Below are positions 54,855 through 64,000 of a stretch of DNA of 64,000 nt, one piece after another. The position numbers were made by a program, and so were the translations under genes. The notes under the pieces were generated by a model that had not been told where the DNA came from, searched no databases, and worked only from the letters and a program-made list of their open reading frames with translations. Source of the DNA: Bugula neritina. Lineage: Eukaryota; Bryozoa; Gymnolaemata; Cheilostomatida; Bugulidae. The stretch spans positions 10,361,133-10,425,132 of the forward strand of contig OZ037769.1 of assembly GCA_964035545.1 (NCBI GenBank). Direction: 5' to 3'. Each line of letters begins with the position of its first letter. Position 1 is the first letter of the stretch.

Positions 54855-56140
54855 TTTAAAAAGAATCCATTAAGTATGATGAGCATGAAAGCTATGAACA
54901 TGTTATAATATTCTTTTCAGTGTCGAAGGGTTTTCTAGTATAAAGGAGTTGTCTCCATTTATCAGCGCCACCAAGGTCATACTACCTAACCGTAACTGTA
55001 TGAGTCGTTGGAGATTGTAAGAGGCCATGACAACTTTCAATTTTATGGTAATAATGCTAAAATATCACATGTATCACTGAAGCTGCCCAAATGAAGTCTT
55101 CATTAGTTGATTGCTGGAGGAGTGGTGTGTTTGGAAGAAGAGTGGTCAGTGCTGTAGCCTGTAACCTTCATTGCTGTAATCCACTCTCACCAGGCTCTGT
55201 TATAGACTGAGCACCCTGCGCTGCTACTCAGGTGGGGCTTGTGACGGCTCTGCCCTCGTGGTGTAGTGTTTGTTAGTTTTTCTGTCACCAGATCGTGAGC
55301 TCTCATTGGACAGGAAATGTCGCTGAGGTCATCTCTAGAACGTTTTCTTGAAACGTCTACAGATTTATATATAATTTATATATAAATGTAGACGTAGAGT
55401 TTAATGTCATGATGGTTGTGACTGTTTCTGGTATAATATATGTAGAGTTTGTGGCTACTGTCCACTTTACTCATTTATTTAAAAACACTACTAGGCCAAG
55501 AAAGGTTGTGTTTATCTTTATGTGATCTATAAGATCTGAAAAGAACTGGTCTATACACAGCATCTTGTACAAATATATAACATACCTCATCATATAATAG
55601 TAAACCTAACGCACCACTCTGTACCAGCATATAACAAACATTTTTTTCTATTACCAGATACATAGAGAATCTAGAACAAGCTTGTATGATTGCTGCTGCT
55701 ACAAGACACGGAAATTGTAGCATTGCTGCTGTCACACCACACACATGACCTGAGAAATGGTTGTCGGCATTGTAAAATTCCTGCATTGCAAACACACAAT
55801 GGAACAGTTATAAGGGATACATGGGAGCAGAACAAGAGGTTCGAATAAATAAGGAACCATTTATTATCATAACATTCTAAGAGTATGAATTTGAAATAAC
55901 AATTGCATTCTAAAATGCTGATTAGTATTGATTGATTGATATTTTTTATTAAGAGAAGCTTTGCTGCTTGGGTGATGCAGCATCCGCCCGTTACACTAAA
56001 TATACTCCGAGGCTATTGGCTAGATATGAGTTTTTTAACGAGCAATAAGGCTATAAGGCACAGTAAGCTAGTATATACCAGCTGTTATTAGGAAAAATAT
56101 ATAAAATTGTTAGGCTCTATGTACAGTATTAAATATGAAA
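54855..56140. other. Non-coding stretch downstream of the SLC6 gene
   Basis: No supported gene. A minus-strand open frame at 55475-55795 has no recognisable motif and overlaps AT-rich sequence. A short inverted TATATAATTTATATATA lies at 55366-55386. Confidence 0.45.
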
Positions 56141-56145
56141 GATAC

Positions 56146-56151
56146 TTTATT
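56146..56151 (-). terminator. Possible polyadenylation signal of the SLC6 gene
   Basis: AATAAA on the minus strand, about 170 bases after the stop codon at 56318-56320. Confidence 0.4.
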
Positions 56152-56317
56152 ACCCGACCATCAAAGTTTTGTTCTGTTATTAGTTAAGGTATTGTAAAAA
56201 TATAATGTCTGGTTAGTGTGGGTTTCCTCCCAGATATACCGCAGTGTTGGTTGTTTCCATATTGGTTGCTGGGTGACTTCCAGAGACTTCCCATTAGACA
56301 GGGACATGTGATATAGA

Positions 56318-56440
56318 TTACACAGCAGCTTCTTCAGTTGCAGTAGCCATCATTTGCTCTTTAACTTCAGCATCCTTGGAGGGTGGTGCCACATGAGTCT
56401 CGCCAGTTGCTTTGTACCCCAGGCTAATCCAGTGGTGTAA
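56318..56440 (-). CDS. SLC6 last exon (cytoplasmic tail and stop)
   Basis: 123 bp including TAA at 56318-56320. [14 protein letters not shown] to ATEEAAV. Acceptor TGTTTTAG|TTA. LHHW after RYQ parallels the LRHW near the end of monoamine transporters. Confidence 0.8.
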   Translation of the reverse strand, partial: LHHWISLGYKATGETHVAPPSKDAEVKEQMMATATEEAAV

Positions 56441-59400
56441 CTAAAACAGTTTGTGAGTATATGAAAGGTTTCTTCATATACTACTCCAATTACACATACT
56501 TTATATTACTATAAGTATACATACTCTATATTACTATAAGTATACATACTCTATATTACTATAATGTATACATACTGTATATTACTATAAGTATACATAC
56601 TCTATATTACTATAATGTATACATACTGTATATTACTATAAGTATACATACTCTATATTACTATAAGTATACATACTTTATATTACTATAAGTATACATA
56701 ATATTCTATATTACTATAAGTATACATACTTTATATTACTATAAGTATACATACTTTATACTACTATAAGTATACATACTCTATATTACTATAAGTATAC
56801 ATACTTTATATTACTATAAGTATACATACTCTATATTACTATAAGTGTACATACTCTATATTACTATAAGTATACATACTTTATATTACTATAAGTATAC
56901 ATACTCTATACTACTATAAGTATACATACTCTATATTACTATAAGTATACATACTCTATATTACTATAAGTATACATACTCTATATTACTATAAGTATAC
57001 ATGCTCTATATTACTATAAGTATACATACTCTATATTACTATAAGTATACATACTCTATATTACTATAAGTATACATACTCTATATTACTATAAGTATAC
57101 ATACTCTATATTACTATAAGTATACATACTCTATACTACTATAAGTATACATACTCTATATTACTATAAGTATACATACTCTATATTACTATAAGTATAC
57201 ATACTCTATATTACTATAAGTATACATACTCTATATTACTATAAGTATACATACTCTATATTACTATAAGTATACATACTCTATATTACTATAAGTATAC
57301 ATACTCTATATTACTATAAGTATAAATACTCTATATTACTATAAGTATACATAGTCTATATTACTCCAATTTATCTACTTAATTAGGTTGATTTCTGCCC
57401 AATAAAGTAAGTTTCATCACTTTCACTATAGCAGTTTTGATAGAAACAATAGAAACTTTTTGGAAAACCAATTGAGCACTACATCTTCACTCTGTGTAAA
57501 AATAAACTTACAGTAACACTGTTGTTGGGTAGTCAACAATAACCAATAGAGAGCATCTTTCTCTCTCACCTGATATCTGCTGGGCTCTAAGCCCCTGATA
57601 ATACTCTCATGCTCATGTTCAGGGGAGATGACTACTGCCAATCTCTGCTTCCAGCTGGATATGTGACGGAACTTTACAAACACGGCGTATATAGCGTATC
57701 CCGGCACCCACAGAAACGCACCAACAACAAACATCCAGCCGAGAATATTTCCCCATTGAGGGTATACTACTGTTCGCTGGGAAAGAGTAACTTCAAGCGA
57801 GGAATACGTCACACCACTAGCAATTACTATAGCCTAAAACAGCAAACTTCAGTTTTATGTGTATAATAATTATATTATACCGATAAATGATCAGTATAAA
57901 ACAATGGTAGCATGTGATAAATTTTCCCCCATAGTCTTTATCAATAACATTTGACTGGTGATAAATAAATGATATCAGATGATGTACTATTCACTCATTT
58001 GTTCAAAGCTTCATCAATAAATAAATTGGGAGGAGCTTCAGGATAAAGTGCAGACAACTCTCCTGACAGCTGATGATGTCTATCAAACGTATCAACATTT
58101 ATTTATATGCGAGTTGAAGAAAATGATACAGAGACACTGTGGTAGTACAGGGATATTGTGGTAGTACAGAGATACTGTGGTAGTACAGAGATACTGTGGT
58201 GGTACAGAGATACTGTGGTGGTACAGAGATACTGTGGTGGTACAGAGATACTGTGGTGGTACAGAGACACTGTGGTGGTACAGAGACACTGTGGTGGTAC
58301 AGAGATGCTGTGGTGGTACAGAGATACTGTGGTGGTACAGAGATACTGTGGTGGTACAGAGACACTGTGGTGGTACAGAGATACTGTGGTAGTACAGAGA
58401 TACTGTGGTGGTACAGAGACACTGTGGTGGTACAGAGACACCGTGGTGGTACAGAGATTCTGTGGTGGTACAGAGATACTGTCATAGTACAGAGACACTG
58501 TGGTGGTAGAGAGACACTGTGGTGGTAGAGAGATACTGTGGTGGTACAGAGATACTGTGGTGGTAAAGAAACACTTGAAATTAGGATTAAGGCAATACTG
58601 ATGCAACCAAAAGTAAAGCTACCCAGAAATTTCTCAGTTATACCTTATCTTAGCTTCAAATAAGAAAAAGCTTGTATAAAGTAATGGATATAAGTGAAAG
58701 ATGTAAAATATAAAATATTCATAGATTTTGGCAAGAAAAAATATATATAAATTCTGTAATAAGCTTTCAACTAACCAGAATAAATATTGGACTAATAAAT
58801 TTCCAGCAAATTCTCCAATAGATACCAGGAGAGAATCCCAACATTAATTTGGCATCTTGTACAAACGCCTCTAAACCTAAAATTGATACATTATTCATGC
58901 AAGCATATGGTAGAAATGCATAAACTAATTCAAGAATGCAAACTACACATCTATGTTCTCGAACTCTATTACTAGAAGGAAAGATACCGTTTTCTTAACA
59001 AACATCCATCCTCAGACCATGGCTTAGATTCACATTAATTGAGTTTATAACTGGTAAAGGAAATATGCACACCTTGAGTGGTATGACGAGAATCATAAAT
59101 ATAATAATAATAATAATAAGTATGTAAGTCTCTCATGTATACTAATTTTAGACCACCATATTTAACAGTTGCACTAACATTAACTTGAAAATATCGACAT
59201 CATTAACCATTTACAATTTTCAAAAATTCATAACAAATTAAGTTATGATCGAGTACAAACCATAAAACCATCCAATGGCTATTGCTTCAAAGAATACAAC
59301 CAATAGGAGAGCAGTTCCAGCTGCAAACTCATCCAGCAAGGAGAATACAAAGAACCCACCCTGCAAGAATGAACCCATAAATTCAAATCATTGTGTAGTT

Positions 59401-61735
59401 CATAATCATTAGTTGTGTAGATAGAGATGGCCACAGTATACTAATTAGAATACGACGGAGCATTACTATAAACACCAAGCTAAGGAATAAAAAGAATTCA
59501 CCTACTTTTTGAAATTACCACAGCAATAGCTGACTTGATTTAGATAGAGTTATACCTGAGTTACAGTAGGTAGTGCGGCTAAAAAGGAGCCAGCCACTGT
59601 TACCAACATAAACAGCTCCCTGTGCCACTTATACTTCTTTAAGTGATCACCAAACTCATCTATAACTCCTGTAGCCACTGCCTCTAATCCTCCCATCTGT
59701 TGGCATATACAGTATGGTACAGAATGGGAGATGCACAATACAAACAAGTCATGCCATGTGTTGGTAACTTGTTGAGGAGTTTTGAACACAACATTATGAT
59801 GTCATTCACACATTTCATCTTCTACCAATAGATAATCTATGTTCTCTTGTTATTGGATATGGGCTAATGGAATTTGTACAAGTACAAACACACAATTTAG
59901 ACTTGGGTAATTGTAATAGTGATGACACAGGATAGCAAGCTTCTACTCTTGAAACTGATTATGTCGCAAAATAATGTTTAAATGTGTCAAATAATCTAAG
60001 TTATCACCACAATTAACACGAGAAAACCTTAACCCTAGTGCAGATAGAAAGAGGAGAGGGGACAACTCAAAAAAGCATGTTAAAATACAATCTTATGGAA
60101 TACAAGAGCTATACTGTGTTGTCTTGCAAGTTCATGTTGCCTGTGGGTACACAGTTTAACAGCAGTACATATTAGTTGTTAATTAGTCCATAGAGTATAA
60201 CCAGTTTTATATTTAGAAACTAAATATAGGTCAACAGGAAACAGTGACCGCCCCTCTCAGGAGACACATCATACTCACTGAGCTGTCCATGCCCAGCATG
60301 ATTAACATGAAGAAGAACAGGAGAGACCAGAAGGTAGAGCCTGGTAGAGTTGCTATAGCCTGGGGATACACTTCAAACACCAGACTGGGTCCTACAAATA
60401 TAGCAGTATGTACTTAACCTGCATATAGACTGTGAATATACAGCTTTGTGATCAGACTATATAACTGCTATGTATGTAATTAGCAATGACATAGCCAATT
60501 AGATAGTTCATGACACTTCCTCAATGACAAACTTAAGCAAAGTATTTCTATTTTTATGAGCCATGTATTCGAGAAGTTCACAGCCATAAAGTACCGATGT
60601 AGCTGTAGCTGAAAACAGAAATGCTGCAAATACAAACCATCAGATGCTACTGTCTCCATAGACTTGCCCATTGTCACAGACATATAACCGAGAAAGACAA
60701 AAACAGTGCAACCAGAAAACAGACTGGTGAATCCATTGACAACAGCAGTGACTATGCAGTCAAAGAAACAGTTGTTGTGGAATTTGTTGTAAGAGGCCAT
60801 TGCAAGGTGAACCCCAAAACCAGCACCAACTGAGTAGAATACTTGGGAAGCTGCATCCACCCACACCTACAAGCAAGATGTCCACTAACCGGTCAAATGG
60901 TACAATTAGTAACTTGTGGATTTATTTAAACTGAAGTAAAGTTTGCAATATGGAAACGGTGGATATCTGTGAGGTCTACACTACTTCCACAAGTGATTAA
61001 TTTTTGTTTCAAAGAGGTATTTGGGGCTCTGCTTATTTTATAAACAAAGTACTTTAATAATAAATCAAGAAAAATTTTCTCAAGGAGCGAAAACATGTAG
61101 TCGACTAAATACATTTCATTATCCATTTTATCAATAATAGTTTAATAAATAATAATCACAAAAAAATTCATAATAAAAACCACGTTGCTTAAAATTTGAA
61201 TTTTCAAATTCCGCTTAATTGCTTTTCATTTCTTATAACATATAATAGGCCAAAACAATATAGTATTTTCAGTCACACTTAACATGTTAATTTAGTTAAC
61301 CTATTTTAAGTTTTACTTTTGCTGTAATACTAAGGTGCTTCATCACTCATGAAAAAGGAAGGCAACTCCCAATAAATATCACGAACAATTAAAAGACTCA
61401 TTTTATGAAAGTAATTGCCTTTGTAATGCTTTTGAAAGAGAAAATGAAGAATTCTTCAAATAATGTATATTATATAAGCAAAGGTTTGTTGAACAACATG
61501 GAAAATATGAAAATGGTACATATTATAGTGTTATAATGAATGCATAATAATAATTAAAGTATTAAAGTTGATGAGAAAGTGAATTATGTTGCACACTAAC
61601 ATTTGGGTCATGGAGTCTCTTGAGGTTAGGTCTGATGAAGTAGAGCAGACCATCAGTAGCACCTTCTAGCAGGAGCCCTCTGATTAGCAATATGAGGAGT
61701 ATAACATATGGCATAACAGCAGTTACATACACCAC
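56318..61735 (-). CDS. SLC6 monoamine-transporter-like gene, C-terminal eight exons (5' part outside the recognised region)
   Basis: Sodium- and chloride-coupled transporter of the plasma membrane, SLC6 family. Eight minus-strand exons join in phase: 61735-61601, 60866-60638, 60391-60279, 59696-59556, 59360-59261, 58876-58776, 57833-57570, 56440-56318, giving 401 codons plus stop. They cover transmembrane segments 5 to 12 and the cytoplasmic tail. Motifs: [126 protein letters not shown]...IDEF and LLDEFAAGT point to the dopamine/noradrenaline/serotonin branch rather than GABA or glycine carriers. Substrate cannot be told because segment 1 (the amine-binding Asp region) was not found here. All splice sites are GT-AG. 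Confidence 0.9.
56478..57370. repeat. 25-bp minisatellite in the last SLC6 intron (about 35 copies)
   Basis: Unit TACTATAAGTATACATACTC plus TATAT, very uniform, with a few variants (TTTAT or GTATAT). It fills most of the intron between 57569 and 56441. Confidence 0.95.
57570..57833 (-). CDS. SLC6 exon g (TM11-TM12)
   Basis: 264 bp, phase 0. [15 protein letters not shown] to EPSRYQ. Contains [20 protein letters not shown]. Acceptor TGTTTTAG|GCT, donor CAG|GTGAGA. Confidence 0.9.
58130..58568. repeat. 19-bp minisatellite in an SLC6 intron (about 23 copies)
   Basis: Unit GATACTGTGGTGGTACAGA with single-base variants. Because 19 is not a multiple of 3 and the unit has no stop in any frame used, long chance frames of 60-167 codons appear on both strands; they are not genes. 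Confidence 0.95.
58776..58876 (-). CDS. SLC6 exon f (TM11 start)
   Basis: 101 bp. [20 protein letters not shown] to SPIFIL. Acceptor ATTTTAG|GTT, donor CTG|GTTAGT. Its phase matches exon e. Confidence 0.9.
59261..59360 (-). CDS. SLC6 exon e (TM10)
   Basis: 100 bp. [19 protein letters not shown] to IGWFY plus one base. Acceptor CTTGCAG|GGT, donor ATG|GTTTGT. Confidence 0.9.
59556..59696 (-). CDS. SLC6 exon d (TM8-TM9)
   Basis: 141 bp, phase 0. [15 protein letters not shown] to LPTVTQ. Acceptor CCAACAG|ATG, donor CAG|GTATAA. Confidence 0.9.
60279..60391 (-). CDS. SLC6 exon c (loop and TM8 start)
   Basis: 113 bp. [18 protein letters not shown] to MLGMDSS. Acceptor TTTGTAG|GA, donor TCA|GTGAGT. 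The phase-1 join with exon b restores a Gly codon. Confidence 0.9.
60638..60866 (-). CDS. SLC6 exon b (TM6-TM7)
   Basis: 229 bp. [10 protein letters not shown] to METVASD plus one base. Acceptor TTGTAG|GTG, donor GATG|GTTTGT. Contains [15 protein letters not shown] and [17 protein letters not shown]. Confidence 0.9.
61601..61735 (-). CDS. SLC6 exon a (TM5 region)
   Basis: 135 bp, phase 0 at both ends. Begins [11 protein letters not shown] and ends LKRLHDPN. Acceptor TATTGCAG|GTGG, donor AAT|GTTAGT. The acceptor and the exon start are repeated upstream in 42-bp steps. Confidence 0.9.
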
Positions 61736-61915
61736 CTGCAATACAATGTCATGTATGAAGGTAGTTACATACACCACCTGCAATACAATGTCATGTATGA
61801 AAGTAGTTACATACACCACCTGCAATACAGTGCACGATAGTAGTTATATACATAACCTGCAATACAGTGTCATAACATTAGTTACATACACCACCTGCAA
61901 TACAGTGTCATGGTT
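61716..61915. repeat. Tandem repeat covering the acceptor of SLC6 exon a
   Basis: The block GTTACATACACCACCTGCAA recurs so that the acceptor-equivalent base falls at 61735, 61777, 61819, 61856 and 61894 (steps 42, 42, 37, 38). The first three are exact 42-bp units. Confidence 0.9.
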
Positions 61916-63757
61916 GCAGCAACCTACAGATGGCAATACAATGACACCATGCATAGATGACCCAAACCATCAAAAACTATATTTTATAATGTAGCAGGCT
62001 TCAAAATAATTCAACAAAACACAATTTATCAGCTAATTTATATTACTGGCTAGACTAAATAGTATACATGCTTATCAGATCGGTATTGCATAGTTAATAC
62101 AACATCGGTCTGTGTAGCTAAATTAATATAGCAGGGTTGTAACAGCAAAATACTTCCAAATAGCTCCAACCTGTTCAAGTATTAGTGCTGTGGACTTTGT
62201 ACTATATTTTGTTTATTATAAACATAGTGCAAAGGCTGTGTTATAACTTTTTATGATTTGTTTGTAACAAAGGAAAAGTAAATAAACTTAGTAATCAAAG
62301 TTGCTATTCAAAGAAATATACTGGAAGCAATCAAAGTAGACATCCAAACAATGACATTTGCCACTATAACTTACAGCAAAACTACTATTTGTTTATCTTA
62401 CTGCCATTCTAGTCACTTCAGCTGACACATTAATATTGACACCAAGTAGCCTCAGTTTCAACATATTCAATTTTAAAGTTTTATTGGGCAGCAGTTCATT
62501 TCAACATAAGGTGATGGAAATTCCTTTATTTCATTGAATGTAATCACAATGCTTTACAAAACACCTTATTATTATTAGCAATATAATAATTAACAAAAAT
62601 ATATGTATTTATGTTTATTTTAGTAATCAATTTTGCTAGCCTATCTGTGGTATTACCAGATATTTGTAGGCCCACTGATCACTGAATGGGAAGTTCACAA
62701 CTATGTTTGCATGACAATGTTTTAAGCATTTAGGTGCAGTAGTAGAGCAATTGAGAAAACCTAAATTCTTTAAATTTCTTTATAGATTTTGGTTTGGGGC
62801 GCAGGTTGAAATTTTTGCAAAAATACAACTTACTTTGCTACTTTTCTAATCTAAAACGCAGGCTTTTCCCAATTTCTCCATATTACTGCACCTATAACCT
62901 CGGTTTTTTAGTGCATGTGATCTAAGCCAATAGCAGCTTTTACTTAATTAGACTTGACTAATCAGAGTTGTAGTATTTTAAAATGTCAATCTAAATAAAC
63001 ATCATTATATTGGTCATGCAAGGTGGGGCATGTTTTTATATGTGCTAATACCCAGTGTTTGGGCAGTGCTGGTTCTATAGGTTAAAATTGTTGTTGGTCA
63101 CCTGCTGACTTCTACGGCAGCATTTAAAACTATATGCTGATTATAATCGTACAATAAATTGTTTATAAAGAATTTAAACAGTATAAATACTCTGCAGTCA
63201 CCAGATAAGGTTCAGATGACCTATTTTTGTGAAATAGTAGTATAAGTTAATTTGAACAAATTCTAGAAACTCTCCTACCATTTCATATCATGCTGTAAAC
63301 TTGCAATATATAAATTAATGTATTCAACATAAACCCTTTAATGCCACCTGAATAATTCAACAAATACAAATTTACTGTCAAACAAAAATGTTGAGTTTTA
63401 TAAACTTTGTTTCAACATAAATTTGATTTTCAATCAGTGTCAATCACTTGATGTCTATTTATACAATATATCAGCTTGACATTGACATTAGCAGTACAAT
63501 CTGTTCACTTGGGCCATGCAGCATTACATATCAATATTAAAGTATTATGCAACCTTAATTTGTTTCAACTGACAGCTTTAACTTATTATATCATTAAAAG
63601 TTAATTCTATCTTATTTTATACATACCATATTTGGTATACTGACTATACATATCATAGTTGGTAACACTGACTACTGATACTTTAGAGTTTAGTACTTCA
63701 TCACAGCAAATGTTGGCTTAAAATATGGCAAAGATATTCAAAGAGATAATTTCACCA
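61916..63757. other. Upstream SLC6 intron or flank, no exon found
   Basis: AT-rich. I looked on the minus strand for the exons of TM1-TM4 (GNVWRFPYL-like) and found none, so they probably lie beyond the window. Confidence 0.5.
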
Positions 63758-64000
63758 TGAAACATACAGAAAGCATACAGTGAATATACAGTAAACATAC
63801 AGTAGATATACAATAAACATACAGTGAATATACAGTAAGCATACAGTGAATATACAGTAAACATACAGTGAATATACAGTAAACATACAGTGAATATACA
63901 GCAAACATGCAGTGAATATACAGTAAACATACAGTAGATATACAATAAACATACAGTAGATATACAGTAAACATACAGTGAATATACAGTAAACATACAG
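63758..64000. repeat. 22-bp minisatellite running off the right edge
   Basis: Unit ACATACAGTGAATATACAGT plus AA, about 11 copies, with a variant TAGATATACAATAAACATAC. Long minus-strand frames here (MFTVYSLYVYC-type) are products of the repeat. Confidence 0.95.

Noticed and set aside
55475-55795. Minus-strand 106-codon frame downstream of the SLC6 gene
   Set aside because: No recognisable motif and no clear splice or start context; could be untranslated sequence.
58092-58606. Long open frames (up to 167 codons) on both strands around 58.1-58.6 kb
   Set aside because: They are translations of a 19-bp tandem repeat without stops; the peptides are simple repeats ([10 protein letters not shown]-like, WWYRDTVV-like).
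63718-64000. Minus-strand frames rich in CLLYIHCMFTV-type repeats
   Set aside because: Products of the 22-bp minisatellite.

Overview
This is a piece of an animal nuclear genome, most likely a non-vertebrate metazoan. It is AT-rich and intron-bearing, crowded with retrotransposons and minisatellites, and carries the 3' half of an SLC6 monoamine-transporter-like gene split into eight exons. Nothing bacterial is present (no operons or ribosome-binding sites). I cannot place the organism more precisely; sponge, cnidarian or mollusc would all fit.

Layout. 1-13.4 kb: three diverged copies of one non-coding segment (A 1-6088, B 6089-10957, C 10958 to about 13440); copy A alone carries a solo LTR. 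13.5-15.4 kb: a decayed Ty3-type pol fragment. 15.9-22.6 kb: a triple nest, in which a reverse-transcriptase gene fragment is split by a decayed Ty3 element (called E2), whose 3' LTR is in turn interrupted by a BEL/Pao integrase tail. 24.2-25.6 kb: a PIF/Harbinger-like transposase relic with a duplicated exon. 25.9-27.1 kb: another Ty3 relic. 27.95-32.92 kb: a tandem array of about 3.4 units of about 1.45 kb, each carrying a tRNA-like SINE head. 33-37.7 kb: AT-rich non-coding DNA with a minisatellite.

37.75-49.4 kb: an LTR retrotransposon on the plus strand (E1) whose 3' LTR was split by a second, GC-richer Ty3 element on the minus strand (E3, 41847-49303). Both have nearly identical LTR pairs and clean target-site duplications, so both are recent. 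50.02-54.85 kb: a third nearly complete Ty3 element on the minus strand (E4). 56.3-61.7 kb: the SLC6 exons on the minus strand, with minisatellites in the introns and one that repeats a splice acceptor. 63.76 kb to the end: a 22-bp minisatellite running off the window.

Most notable: (1) E3 and its old relative E2 both encode, downstream of integrase, a third protein with a C2H2 finger region, a second CCHC-like finger and a C-terminal helical region; it is not an envelope. (2) E3 and E1 each show a -1 ribosomal frameshift signal between gag and pol; in E3 it is a slippery heptamer, a 5-nt spacer and a perfect 10-bp GC stem. (3) A 42-bp repeat (14 codons, open in frame) duplicates the 3' splice site of an SLC6 exon. 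(4) The 1.45-kb SINE-bearing units alternate in type, suggesting duplication of a dimer. (5) E1, E3 and E4 have young LTRs but each carries coding lesions: TGA codons and a lost integrase Cys in E3; a DSD protease, an in-frame TAA and a lost integrase Glu in E1; a TAG in E4.
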